A program made the translations under genes and the position numbers. From positions 1 through 64,000 of the forward strand of contig NZ_KB906685.1 of NCBI RefSeq assembly GCF_000381545.1: a stretch of 64,000 nucleotides of DNA, read 5' to 3'. Each line of letters opens with the position of its first letter. Position 1 is the stretch's first letter. Under the pieces are notes generated by a model. The model had not been told where the DNA came from, did not search any database, and saw only the letters and a program-made list of their open reading frames with translations. The DNA comes from Rhodonellum psychrophilum GCM71 = DSM 17998. Its GTDB lineage: Bacteria > Bacteroidota > Bacteroidia > Cytophagales > Cyclobacteriaceae. Shown piece after piece: positions 36,514 to 45,347 of this stretch.

Positions 36514-37521
36514 TTAACCATCAGCCAAATCCGCTGCTTCTCCCTCAAATAAAGTTTCAAGAGCAACTGCTTGGATTTTTTCCACTTCTTCTAGGTATCT
36601 GCCAAATGCCGCAGTACTTCCATGGGTTAGATAAACCTTTTCTGCTTCAGTGGATTTGATGGCTGTGATCAATCCTTCCCAATCGGCATGATCCGAAAGA
36701 ACAAATCCAATATCGGCGGCGCTGCGCTTTTTGGCACCACGGATATTCATCCAGCCAGAGCAAACAGCTGTGCGGAAGGGTGCGAATTTTTTCATCCAAG
36801 CACTCCCCATCGCAGAGGGTGGAGCAATGATAAGAGCTCCTTTGAATCTCGATTTAGGAGTTTCGGCAGTCACTTTGGGGATGTCTCGTATAGGAACTCC
36901 ATTGGATATTAATGCTTGGTTGGTGTTCCAGATGGCTCCATGGGCAAAAATATCACCGATAGAAGCATCCAAGTTGTTGATGATTCGTTGGGATTTTCCA
37001 AGGGAATAGCTGAAGATCACAGAATTTCGACCCTGTTCTGTATTTTGCTTCCACCAAGCATTGATGGAAGCAAAAACAATTGCCTGTGGTTCCCATTTAT
37101 AAATTGGCATCCCAAAGGTGCATTCAGAAACAAATTCATGGCATTTCACCGGTTCGAATTGTTTGGATAAGCCATCATCCTCTATCTTATAATCCCCGCT
37201 GATGACTACTATTTTACCTTTGTAACTCAACTTAACTTGAGATGATCCAGGGATGTGGCCTGCTGGATGAAGAGATACTTTTACTCCATTGATATCCATA
37301 ATTTCGCCATATTCCATGGTTTCCAACGAGATATCCGAACCCAATCTAAGCCGCATCACTTTTTCCGAATGGTGGTGGGCGAGGTAGTGTTTCATTCCCC
37401 AGCGGGAGTGGTCAGCATGGGCATGTGTGATGATAGCCTTATCAACCGGTTTCCATGGATCAATAAAAAGCTCCGCCTGTGGGCAATAAAGGCCATGATC
37501 GGTGAGTTCGATTAAAGACAT
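36514..37521 (-). CDS. metallo-beta-lactamase-fold DNA exonuclease (ligase-associated type)
   Basis: A 335-residue beta-lactamase/beta-CASP-like protein. The zinc motif is THAHADHS (residues about 33-40), with HPAGHIPGSSQV and ISGDYK further on, and a C-terminal LSDHADW and YLTHGS. It matches the ligase-associated DNA exonuclease family (TIGR04122), normally encoded beside an ATP-dependent DNA ligase and a DEXH helicase and thought to act in DNA repair. Neither partner is beside it here, so it may be a solitary copy or its partners lie elsewhere. Confidence 0.87.
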   Translation of the reverse strand: MSLIELTDHGLYCPQAELFIDPWKPVDKAIITHAHADHSRWGMKHYLAHHHSEKVMRLRLGSDISLETMEYGEIMDINGVKVSLHPAGHIPGSSQVKLSYKGKIVVISGDYKIEDDGLSKQFEPVKCHEFVSECTFGMPIYKWEPQAIVFASINAWWKQNTEQGRNSVIFSYSLGKSQRIINNLDASIGDIFAHGAIWNTNQALISNGVPIRDIPKVTAETPKSRFKGALIIAPPSAMGSAWMKKFAPFRTAVCSGWMNIRGAKKRSAADIGFVLSDHADWEGLITAIKSTEAEKVYLTHGSTAAFGRYLEEVEKIQAVALETLFEGEAADLADG

Positions 37522-37617
37522 AATGTGGGTTTGATTCTGAATTTAAAAAAAAAGAGAATTGAAGACAAAAGATTTCGTTTTTTATCAAACTTATCTCCTA
37601 TCCCAGGCTGTGAAGCT

Positions 37618-38247
37618 TTAGATTTCAGTCAAGCCTTTTCCCGGCTTTGGATAGCTAAGCCTAGAAAGTTTTTTTCCCAAATGGTATTCATCCAATCCGG
37701 AAACGGTGACAGTTCCCAAAAAATCCAAATCAAGAAAACCATCAGCCTTAATTCCTTCTTCCTTCACAAAGACATGTTCGATTGCTCCAATGATCAGGAC
37801 GGTTCCATTGATTTTCAATGTCTGGTGCTCTGAGTAAGAGCAAGCTATTTTCATGGGGCTCATCTCCACAAATGGCGCATGAAATCCTGATAAATATTCC
37901 TCCTTTAACCCAGTGGCCTCAAATTCAGACCCTTCATAATTGGCAGCGGTTTGATGGGCTTCCTTATAAAAATCTTTTGTGACATGGTTCAATGTGAAAA
38001 AACCAGTTTCTAGGATGTTTTCCAAAGTATGCCTGACGACCGTATGCGGTCTAAATAGAATCCCAACCAGAGGAGGGCTGGCTCCGATGTGGAAGACTTG
38101 TGAAAAAGGGGAGAGGTTTGACACTCCCGCGTTATTTTTTGTACCAATGAGATTCAGGCTTTTGTAGCCTGAAAGGCAATTGACGAAGTTTCTTCTGAAG
38201 GAAGGATCCGCTTCTAATATGGACTGCTTATCGAAATGTTTGATCAT
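37618..38247 (-). CDS. flavin reductase-like FMN-binding protein
   Basis: A 209-residue split-barrel flavin reductase of the DIM6/NTAB type. The segment SLNLIGTKNNAGVSNLSPFSQV followed by PPLVGILFRP and DTLENI-like RHTLENILETGFFTLNHV is the usual FMN-binding core. The ATG at 38247 overlaps the stop of the preceding gene by 4 bp (ATGA); an earlier frame start (38277) adds ten unlikely residues. Electron acceptor or partner oxygenase is unknown. Confidence 0.85.
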   Translation of the reverse strand: MIKHFDKQSILEADPSFRRNFVNCLSGYKSLNLIGTKNNAGVSNLSPFSQVFHIGASPPLVGILFRPHTVVRHTLENILETGFFTLNHVTKDFYKEAHQTAANYEGSEFEATGLKEEYLSGFHAPFVEMSPMKIACSYSEHQTLKINGTVLIIGAIEHVFVKEEGIKADGFLDLDFLGTVTVSGLDEYHLGKKLSRLSYPKPGKGLTEI

Positions 38248-38687
38248 TTGACAATCGCTTCTTCTATAGAATCGCAATATTGGATATCTAGCTGATCAAT
38301 AATGTTATCAGGATTGTTTTTCATGATCTGCTCCTTGGCAATCATCACCATTTTCTCAAACCATTTCTCGGTAGGAAGGATTTTTCGGTGTTTGACGATG
38401 CCATATTTCAACATTTCATTTTTCCAATGAAGGAAATACCATTCCATACTGGGTTGGTGAAAGGCTCTTAAGGATCTTTTGTCAAAAATAAACTTATCGA
38501 AATCACCTTTTTTGACGACCTCACTGATCTGCAAAAAAGTATTTTTAAAATCCTCTATGGGTACATAATCCGTCAATAACTCACAGATGATTATTTTTTT
38601 GGAATGATTGACGAATACTTTTGAATACCTTTCTTCGAAAAGTAAATCAAATTCATTCAGTTCTATTGAATTGGTTGCCGTATTCAT
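38244..38687 (-). CDS. hypothetical protein, STAS-like
   Basis: A 147-residue soluble protein not firmly recognised. The alternation of strands and helices (RYSKVFVNHSKKIIICELL, DFDKFIFDKRSLRAFHQP, FEKMVMIAKEQIM) resembles the SpoIIAA/STAS-like small proteins common in Cytophagales, which mostly lack known functions. It is coupled to the flavin reductase by a 4-bp overlap and follows a coiled-coil gene by 20 bp, so the three probably share a message. No catalytic motif seen. Confidence 0.6.
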   Translation of the reverse strand: MNTATNSIELNEFDLLFEERYSKVFVNHSKKIIICELLTDYVPIEDFKNTFLQISEVVKKGDFDKFIFDKRSLRAFHQPSMEWYFLHWKNEMLKYGIVKHRKILPTEKWFEKMVMIAKEQIMKNNPDNIIDQLDIQYCDSIEEAIVK

Positions 38688-38707
38688 AACAAAGGTGGGT
38701 ATATCAT

Positions 38708-38977
38708 TTAGAGAAATGAGTTTCTAGTTTTAGAGTGGGTGGTGGCCACTTCATTACGGAAATGATCTAAATTTTCCTCCAACCGGATTGCATATTCCAA
38801 AGTTGTTTTCATAAGATCCTGCTGGGAACTTATTTGTTCCTTGAGCCTAGACAATTCTTTGTTCATCTCCATGAATTTTTCTTCATACTCTTTTTTCAGC
38901 TTTTCTTTTTCAAGCTTCGCTTTTTTTAATTCTTCCTTGAAAATCAAATATGATTCCGGTGGAGTCTTCATAACCAT
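38708..38977 (-). CDS. hypothetical coiled-coil protein
   Basis: An 89-residue protein dominated by a Lys/Glu-rich heptad pattern at about residues 14-75 (KKAKLEKEKLKKEYEEKF and on), so a dimeric coiled coil is likely. No family recognised. A second ATG two codons in (38971) is equally possible. It heads the presumed three-gene unit 38977-37618. Composition gives confidence that it is expressed but says nothing on function. Confidence 0.5.
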   Translation of the reverse strand: MVMKTPPESYLIFKEELKKAKLEKEKLKKEYEEKFMEMNKELSRLKEQISSQQDLMKTTLEYAIRLEENLDHFRNEVATTHSKTRNSFL

Positions 38978-39040
38978 TGTACATTAAACGCAGGGACAAT
39001 ACCCATATCTTTTACACTTATTACAACCAATTGTTTAAAA

Positions 39041-39721
39041 TTATTTGATCGAAGACATTCCGCCATCCACATGGAGATTTTGGCCGGTCATCCAAGAAGC
39101 TTCGTCCGAAAGCAAGTAGACCGTTGCCGAAGCAATATCTGCAGGCTGGCCGTACCTTCCAAGTGGGTGCCTTTTGTTGGAAGCTTCTTTTTTATCCTCA
39201 TTTCCCAGCAATGTTGCGGCCAGAGGAGTATCTGTTAAAGACGGAGACACAACATTCACGCGTATCCCATTGGGCGCCCATTCGGCAGCAAGTGACTTGG
39301 CCAAACCTTCTACAGCACCTTTGGCGCTTGAAATCGAAGAATGAAATCCCAATCCTACCTTTACGGCCACCGTACTGAATAATACCACTGAGCCTGAGGA
39401 TGATTTTTTTAATCCAGGCATACAAGCCTTTAGGGTTTTCACCGCTCCCAGCACATTGATTTCATAATCGTTTCTAAAATCACTCAAAGAAAATCTATGA
39501 AAAGGTTTCAGATTTATGGTGCCTGGACAATACACAAATCCATCGATAACAGTTGGCAAACCTGATATCGTCTCAAAGTCTTCGGTGACATCGAGTTTTG
39601 ATTCCCCCGATGCGGTTTTTGAAAAAAGAAAAACATTAGCTCCTTTCGCTTCGAGCATTTCAGAAACCTTTAGTCCAATCCCTGAATTCCCTCCAATAAT
39701 GACAACGTTCTTATCTTTCAT
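39041..39721 (-). CDS. SDR-fold protein lacking the catalytic tyrosine
   Basis: A 226-residue SDR-family protein. The cofactor loop is intact (IIGGNSGIG, residues about 7-15) and the Ser region is VVLFSTVAV. The usual YxxxK is replaced: the segment reads SSISSAKGAVEG, with Ile where Tyr should be, and the Lys kept. The codon is ATT, two changes from most Tyr codons, so this is unlikely to be a sequencing slip. The C-terminal NLHVDGGMS is normal. Without Tyr the standard reduction mechanism would be impaired; a binding role, or another acid, is possible. It stands alone between the small-gene unit and folE. Confidence 0.8.
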   Translation of the reverse strand: MKDKNVVIIGGNSGIGLKVSEMLEAKGANVFLFSKTASGESKLDVTEDFETISGLPTVIDGFVYCPGTINLKPFHRFSLSDFRNDYEINVLGAVKTLKACMPGLKKSSSGSVVLFSTVAVKVGLGFHSSISSAKGAVEGLAKSLAAEWAPNGIRVNVVSPSLTDTPLAATLLGNEDKKEASNKRHPLGRYGQPADIASATVYLLSDEASWMTGQNLHVDGGMSSIK

Positions 39722-39777
39722 AAAATCTTTATTTAATTAATCCATTAAAATCAAAAATGTTTGAATAGGCACAAAAA

Positions 39778-39800
39778 AAATCGGGATTTTATCCCGATTT
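39778..39800 (-). terminator. terminator of folE
   Basis: AAATCGGGAT (39778-39787) and ATCCCGATTT (39791-39800) form a 10-bp stem with a TTT loop; on the minus strand a run of T follows. It lies 22 bp after the folE stop. Confidence 0.85.
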
Positions 39801-39821
39801 CATTTTGTAATCATTTGATAT

Positions 39822-40517
39822 TTATAAGGAAACGTATTTCAAGAATTCGTTTCTTGTTTGTTCATCCTTTTCAAATTTCCCACCGTAGAAAGATGTCACT
39901 GTTGAACTATTTACATCATTGATTCCCCTGGAGGATACACACATGTGATCTGCATCGAGAATGACTGCAACATCGTTGGTGCCCAATATTTCTTTCAATT
40001 CATTGCCTATTTGCATGGTCAATCGCTCTTGAACTTGCGGTCTTTTTGCAAAATATTGCACTATTCTGTTTATTTTGGATAGACCTATTACCGTTCCATT
40101 CGAAATGTAAGCCACATGGGCTTTTCCATAGATGGGAACGAAATGGTGCTCACAATTTGAGAAAAAGGTGATGTCTTTTTCCACAAGCATTTCGTTGTAC
40201 TTGTATTTGTTTTCAAAAAGTTTGGCTGCAGGTTTATTCTTTGGGTTCAGACCACTGAATATTTCCTTCACATACATTTTTGCAACCCTGTGTGGAGTTC
40301 CTTTCAAACTGTCATCAGAAAGATCAAGACCCATGATGTGCATGATTTCTTTGAAATGCTTTCCAATAAGCTCAATTTTGAGATCGTCATCCATTTCGAA
40401 TGCATCTGCGCGCAATGGGGTTTCGTAAGAGGTTCCGACGTGATCTTCACCCATTTCTTCTATTTCTTGGGCGTAATTAATTCCCATCGTATTCAACAAA
40501 GTTTCTTTCTGTTTCAT
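39822..40517 (-). CDS. folE: GTP cyclohydrolase I
   Basis: Converts GTP to dihydroneopterin triphosphate, first step to folate and queuosine. 231 residues: KGTPHRVAKMYVKEIFSGL, the zinc-site FFSNCEHHFVPIYGKAHVAYI split across two strands, and the C-terminal CVSSRGINDVNSSTVTSF. The first ATG (40517) overlaps the end of queD by 41 bp; an ATG ten codons in (40487) would cut this to 11 bp. Both are plausible. Coupling to queD makes sense: QueD uses the FolE product. Confidence 0.95.
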   Translation of the reverse strand: MKQKETLLNTMGINYAQEIEEMGEDHVGTSYETPLRADAFEMDDDLKIELIGKHFKEIMHIMGLDLSDDSLKGTPHRVAKMYVKEIFSGLNPKNKPAAKLFENKYKYNEMLVEKDITFFSNCEHHFVPIYGKAHVAYISNGTVIGLSKINRIVQYFAKRPQVQERLTMQIGNELKEILGTNDVAVILDADHMCVSSRGINDVNSSTVTSFYGGKFEKDEQTRNEFLKYVSL

Positions 40518-40887
40518 ATAGTCTGATTGTTAAATCGTACTTATCTTCGAGTTGTTTTCTTAAAATATTCCAAATAACCACAGCAATGTTTTCTGCAGTT
40601 GGGTTGAGGTTTTGAAATTCATCTGTGTCCAAGTTTAGGTTTTTATGGTCAAATCTATTCAATACGTGCTCTTTGATGATATCGCTTAAAATTTTCAGGT
40701 CTATCAAATAACCAGTTTCTGGATCAACAGAACCCCTTATTTGTACGATTAATTCGTAATTGTGACCATGGAAATTCTTGTTGTTGCACTTTCCGAAAAT
40801 GTTTTCATTCTTTTCATCAGACCAGAACGGATTGTTCAGTCTGTGTGCGGCATTAAAGTGCTCTTTTCTAAATACAGTTACTTTCAT
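40477..40887 (-). CDS. queD: 6-carboxytetrahydropterin synthase
   Basis: QueD/PTPS family enzyme acting on dihydroneopterin triphosphate, the FolE product, in queuosine (7-deazaguanine) synthesis. 136 residues; zinc His ligands in FNAAHRL and NFHGHNYEL, catalytic Cys in FGKCNNKNF, and DHKNLNLD. The chain ends YETERNFVEYDGN, the usual C-terminus, so the overlap with folE is real and not a frame extension of queD. It is the first gene of a two-gene unit. Confidence 0.93.
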   Translation of the reverse strand: MKVTVFRKEHFNAAHRLNNPFWSDEKNENIFGKCNNKNFHGHNYELIVQIRGSVDPETGYLIDLKILSDIIKEHVLNRFDHKNLNLDTDEFQNLNPTAENIAVVIWNILRKQLEDKYDLTIRLYETERNFVEYDGN

Positions 40888-41250
40888 TATGAGTCAAACA
40901 GGAAAGGTTGATTTTTTGTTTAATATTTATTTTTTTTTATTAAACAAAAAATATAATCCATTGAAAATCAATATTTTTAAATTTGAAAGGTTTGGGGAAA
41001 TTCATTGGGGTTTTTTCAATTTTCATAAATTTTTGAACTCATTCTCCCCGTTTTATGACCGCAATCTAACAATCTAAAGCAGAGAAACAGTTCACGCTTA
41101 CCCTATTAAATATATTTTGAGTCAAAAAATCACCTTAATATTTCAACAAACTAATTCATAATCAAATATTTAAAGGCTTAAGGATTTGCATTATTGAAAA
41201 AAGGGACCGTTTTTTGTTCTTTGGGTTAAACTTAAAGAAAATCCTTTCAA
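40888..41250. other. 363-bp AT-rich divergent intergenic region
   Basis: Lies between the divergent queD and L,D-transpeptidase starts. It is very AT-rich with long A and T runs. A TAAATTTG box at 40978-40985 (+) has a TTG 14 nt upstream, closer than the usual 20. No open frame with a coding look, no tRNA shape and no long inverted repeat was found. Confidence 0.5.
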
Positions 41251-41967
41251 ATGGTGAAAATTCTGACTTTGTTGACATGCTTTTTTTTGGGGCCAATTTT
41301 AAATTTCCATTCTCCTGTATCTTCCTCAATTTTGGAAGAGGAAGTGATGATGGTCAATGCAGAAAACAAATTCATGGATAGGGTTGTCAACAACCAAAAC
41401 AATCCAGAGAGTGAAATGCCAACCCACGAAGTCCTTCAATATGGAATAAAAGGATATTCTCAATTGTCGAATACTGGTGAAATCCAGCAAGGAAAACCCC
41501 TAACGATCATCGATTATTCTTTGCCTTCCAACAAAAAAAGGATATGGGTAATCGATATGGAGTCAGGTACGATTCTTTACCACGATTTGGTTTCACATGG
41601 TAGAAATTCCGGAGAATTGTTTGCAAGAAAATTCTCCAATGTAAATTCTTCTTACATGAGTAGTTTGGGGTTTTATTTTACTGGAGAAACTTATCATGGA
41701 AAACATGGATATTCCCTTCGTTTGGACGGTATTGAAAAAGAATTCAACGGAAATGCAAGGGAAAGGGCAATAGTCATCCACGGCGCCGATTATGCAAAGG
41801 AGGAATTTGTCCATCAAACAGGGCGCTTGGGTCGTAGCCTCGGATGTCCAGCACTTCCCGAAAAGGCGGTTTCTCAAGTCATCAATTTGATCAAAGAAAA
41901 ATCCTTGATATTTATCTATGGCAATGATCCGGAATATCTTAATAAGTCGGAATTTTTAAATGCCTGA
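41251..41967 (+). CDS. exported murein L,D-transpeptidase catalytic-domain protein
   Basis: A 238-residue exported protein; N-terminal hydrophobic signal (about residues 3-22). The catalytic part has FSNVNSSYMSSLGFY, the His in IVIHGADYA and the Cys in RSLGCPALP, the pattern of the YkuD-like L,D-transpeptidase catalytic family that is a single domain without a peptidoglycan-binding module. Likely acts in the periplasm on tetrapeptide stems. It abuts the convergent larger L,D-transpeptidase, with no base between stop codons. Confidence 0.85.
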   Translation: MVKILTLLTCFFLGPILNFHSPVSSSILEEEVMMVNAENKFMDRVVNNQNNPESEMPTHEVLQYGIKGYSQLSNTGEIQQGKPLTIIDYSLPSNKKRIWVIDMESGTILYHDLVSHGRNSGELFARKFSNVNSSYMSSLGFYFTGETYHGKHGYSLRLDGIEKEFNGNARERAIVIHGADYAKEEFVHQTGRLGRSLGCPALPEKAVSQVINLIKEKSLIFIYGNDPEYLNKSEFLNA

Positions 41968-43650
41968 TTAATTTTTTCTTTTTTCCATCAGGGATTTGTG
42001 TATTTCTGAATCCCTTGAATAGATATCTCTTCTAAAATACATGTTTCCATTCGTGTCTGCCCAATAGGTGATGTACACGATCAAAACGGGAACTTGTCTG
42101 TCCAACATCACTGTTTTTTCTTTGGTGAGATGCATCGCTTTTTTGATTTCTTCATCGCTCCATTTGCTGTCAAAAGACAACAATAATTTTGCAAACTCGA
42201 AGGGTTTTTGCAGCCGGATGCATCCATGACTCAAAGCCCGATCTTCCCTTTCAAAAAGGCTTCGTGAAGGGGTGTCGTGGATATAAACGCTGTACTTGTT
42301 GGGAAACATGAATTTGACCAGTCCAAGTGCATTCTGTTCTCCCGGTCTTTGTCTGATGATATAGGGGAATGTTCTTGGGTTTACTTTTGACCAGTCGATC
42401 GTTGAGGAGGGGACCATTTGGCCAGTATTTGTCAATATTTCCATGTTGTTCCTGGCCAAATATCGATTGTCTCTTTTTACTGCGGGGATGATTTCATTTC
42501 TGGTTATGGACCGAGGAACTGTCCATGTTGGGCTAAAAACGATATATGACATCATTGCGCTGAATTGTGGAGTGGAATGGTAGCTTTTCCCCACAATGAC
42601 TCTTGAACTCAACAATGTGTCCCGATTTTGGATGTAGTCCAATTGGAAATTTGCAGTATTGACCAAAATCAATTCTTGGTCTTTGAGATTGCCTGGGATC
42701 CATCTCAATCTTTCCAAGTTTACAGATGCTGTTGCAATCAGATCTTTCGGTGTTTGGTTCAATGCATGAATCGTTCCTTGGCCGATAATACCATCTGGCT
42801 CCATGCCGTGCCTCTTTTGGAATTTTCTTACCCCAAGTACCATAGTGGAATCATAAAGGTTTTCCTTAGAGGATAAATTTTCATCGATAAATCCCCAAAA
42901 AATCAACCGTTTTCTTATTTCTGGAATATTGTTATTGGATTCTTCTGGTTTGGTGGATTTATCGACCTTAAGACCTTTCCAGGAAGCGATTGGATCGGTT
43001 TCGAATTTGGATTGGAATTCGAAAAGTGTTCGAAGTCCGTCTCGCATATTTTTGTAGATGGAAAAAGAAGGGTAAAGTTCTTCAATATTCTTTCTGATTG
43101 CTCCTTCCGACAATGCTACTTGTAATCTTTCATCAATGTTCAATTCTGGTGCAGACCTTTGGATGTTCCATTCCGCATTTAGATTTTCTGGATTGACTTT
43201 TCCCAAATACAGATGGGAGGAAAGCATAATGTAAGCATCAGTGAGCAATATGTCAATTGAAGCAACATCCGACTTCTCAATACGAGCTTGTCGGTTATCC
43301 AAGGTTTCAAATTTTTCGAAAATTGTATTTATCAAATCCAAATGATAATCTGCGGCGTTCAGTCCATCGAATTTGGCTTGTTGGATTTCATAGCGCATTT
43401 CATAAGCCATTTCAGAAAGTTTTTCATTCTTCGACCAGGCAGGTTCAAAATCCCTGTTTTGGTAGAATTTTATGATTACGACTGAACTGAATAGATTGTT
43501 TCCAAAGATCGAAACTGAGGTTTCGGGTTCTGTTGGCTCCAAAATGTTTCTGATCAATGCGGGGGTTTCAATTGCCTGATCCGCTTGCTGTGCTTGGAGA
43601 AATTGGCAAAAGGACAAACAAATAAGAAAAAGAAGGGTTTTTGAACGCAT
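41968..43650 (-). CDS. L,D-transpeptidase (YcbB/LdtD type)
   Basis: Periplasmic cross-linking enzyme of 560 residues. Signal peptide to about residue 20 (FCQFLQAQ). A large N-terminal helical domain (about 60-230) and a peptidoglycan-binding module (about 265-310, LRKFQKRHGMEPDGIIGQGT-like) precede the YkuD domain (about 320-490) with IHDTPSRSLFE and the active-site Cys in LSHGCIRLQ. This is the LdtD/YcbB arrangement, making 3-3 cross-links with activity that penicillins do not block. It faces another L,D-transpeptidase gene tail to tail. Confidence 0.92.
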   Translation of the reverse strand: MRSKTLLFLICLSFCQFLQAQQADQAIETPALIRNILEPTEPETSVSIFGNNLFSSVVIIKFYQNRDFEPAWSKNEKLSEMAYEMRYEIQQAKFDGLNAADYHLDLINTIFEKFETLDNRQARIEKSDVASIDILLTDAYIMLSSHLYLGKVNPENLNAEWNIQRSAPELNIDERLQVALSEGAIRKNIEELYPSFSIYKNMRDGLRTLFEFQSKFETDPIASWKGLKVDKSTKPEESNNNIPEIRKRLIFWGFIDENLSSKENLYDSTMVLGVRKFQKRHGMEPDGIIGQGTIHALNQTPKDLIATASVNLERLRWIPGNLKDQELILVNTANFQLDYIQNRDTLLSSRVIVGKSYHSTPQFSAMMSYIVFSPTWTVPRSITRNEIIPAVKRDNRYLARNNMEILTNTGQMVPSSTIDWSKVNPRTFPYIIRQRPGEQNALGLVKFMFPNKYSVYIHDTPSRSLFEREDRALSHGCIRLQKPFEFAKLLLSFDSKWSDEEIKKAMHLTKEKTVMLDRQVPVLIVYITYWADTNGNMYFRRDIYSRDSEIHKSLMEKRKN

Positions 43651-43838
43651 GGTATTGTCCTGATTAATTCTGAATTTACAAACAAATCAACTTAGAAAAA
43701 AGGCGTCAAGGAATTCGTTTTTGTTCTCGCTAATTCCTCTGGGTTTGAAAAATTAAAACCAGTATTAAAAAATATGGACCTGTTTTTTTGGTGACGAAAA
43801 GGAAGTTTGAATCAGAAATTCAAGGTTGGAAAAAAAAA

Positions 43839-45125
43839 TCAAATTCCGGGACTGCTTTTCTCATTGATTTTTTCCAAATCAAACAAATCCGAAATAAGAT
43901 CGATCATTTGGTCAGCCTCATCTCTTTTGCATGCTGCACGGAGTTGAACCACCGGAACTTTTAGGATTTTCTGCATCATGCTTTTGGTAACCTTATCGAT
44001 GATGGCATATTGCTTTTCATCGGCATTTTTAAGGAACCTTTCCATTTCCTCCAGCCTGATTTGCTCAAGGGCATTTTTTAATTTGTTGATGGTCGGAGAT
44101 ACAGACATTTCCTTTTTCCAGTTGTAAAAATCGGAAATACTTTCTTCGATGATTTGCTCTACCAAAGGTATTGCCGCCAATCTCTTTTTAAGTGTCTCGG
44201 AGGCTTTGCTTCTGATATTGTCCACATTGTAAAGAATGGCTCCCGGAACATCTTCTACAGAAGTGTCTATGCTTCTTGGAACCGAAAGGTCCACAAATAA
44301 TTTATAGCTTTGGATATCAAATGATTTCACCAAGGATTTGGTAATGAATGGCTCGGATTTCATGATGGAAGACACGATGACATCGGCGTCCTTCATGGCT
44401 TCAAAACAGTTTTCGAAAGGAATCACATCAAATCCCATCTCGTCAGCAATTGTCTTTGCCTTTCCAAAAGTCCTGTTGGTGATGGTTATTTTGGCATCTG
44501 GAAGATGAACCATGTTTTTCGCCACATCTTCGCCGATTTCTCCCACTCCAATGAGTAAAATTCTAGGTTGATAGGTGTTTGAAGTAAGTTCTCCTATCAA
44601 TTCCACAGCAGCATAGGACACAGAGGCAGCACCATCCCGAAAAGCGGTTTCTTGAACAACCCTTTTGTTGGTGAAAAATACGGTATGCATCAAGCGGTGG
44701 AGGAATGGACCAGCCATATCCAGGTCAGCAGACGCTTGGTAGGCTCTTTTTACCTGATTGGAAATCTGCATATCCCCAACGACTTGGGCTTCAAGCCCCA
44801 TAGAAACATTGAAAAGATGTCGAATGGCTTTTACTTCATCATTCAAAATCCTGAAATATTCCAAATAATTTACGATATCCGTAATTCCTTTTTCCAGCCC
44901 TATCAATTTGATGATTTCAGTACTGAGATCAAGTTCGTGGGAGTAATATATTTCTGTTCGATTGCAGGTAGAAAGTATAAGCGTGTTTGAAACACTGAAA
45001 AATTCCTTTAATTTAATCAATAAGGAATGGATGGAAGCTTCGTCTATTGCGATTATCTCCCGAATCTCTACTGGGGCATTTTTGTGTGATAAACTTATTG
45101 ATCGAAATTTATTCTGCATTACCAT
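43839..45125 (-). CDS. hemA: glutamyl-tRNA reductase
   Basis: Reduces glutamyl-tRNA to glutamate-1-semialdehyde for heme and other tetrapyrroles; 428 residues. Active Cys in ILSTCNRTEIYY, NADPH-binding GVGEIGEDVAKNM and the C-terminal helical dimerisation domain are present. Two ATG candidates lie 6 bp apart (45125 and 45119); both follow a CAAATTTA (TAAATTTG on the minus strand) box. The enzyme feeds HemL, encoded at 30613 in this window but not adjacent. Confidence 0.95.
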   Translation of the reverse strand: MVMQNKFRSISLSHKNAPVEIREIIAIDEASIHSLLIKLKEFFSVSNTLILSTCNRTEIYYSHELDLSTEIIKLIGLEKGITDIVNYLEYFRILNDEVKAIRHLFNVSMGLEAQVVGDMQISNQVKRAYQASADLDMAGPFLHRLMHTVFFTNKRVVQETAFRDGAASVSYAAVELIGELTSNTYQPRILLIGVGEIGEDVAKNMVHLPDAKITITNRTFGKAKTIADEMGFDVIPFENCFEAMKDADVIVSSIMKSEPFITKSLVKSFDIQSYKLFVDLSVPRSIDTSVEDVPGAILYNVDNIRSKASETLKKRLAAIPLVEQIIEESISDFYNWKKEMSVSPTINKLKNALEQIRLEEMERFLKNADEKQYAIIDKVTKSMMQKILKVPVVQLRAACKRDEADQMIDLISDLFDLEKINEKSSPGI

Positions 45126-45138
45126 TGATTTTCTTTTA

Positions 45139-45146
45139 CAAATTTA
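45139..45146 (-). promoter_or_regulatory. candidate -7 box for hemA
   Basis: CAAATTTA on the plus strand reads TAAATTTG on the minus strand. It is 13 bp upstream of the first hemA ATG, and a TTG (CAA at 45162-45164) lies 15 nt further up, a little short of the usual spacing. Confidence 0.35.
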
Positions 45147-45347
45147 ATTCAGAATGTGTCGCAAAGGAAGATTTAGAGTAAACTCTGGGTAATTTAAAAT
45201 CTATCTAAATAAGGATGCGCGACAGTTGATTTGATTTGTGATACAATAATCGACAAACTTGGATAATAATTCCAATTTGATTAAATTATCATCGATAGAT
45301 ACGATCTATAATAGGCTTCTGGATCGAAAATAATCTGTTTGTTTTTT

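Noticed and set aside
40778-41077. 99-residue plus-strand frame in the queD/L,D-transpeptidase gap
   Set aside because: It overlaps queD antisense, is rich in Phe/Asn/Lys from AT-rich DNA, and has no domain or signal.
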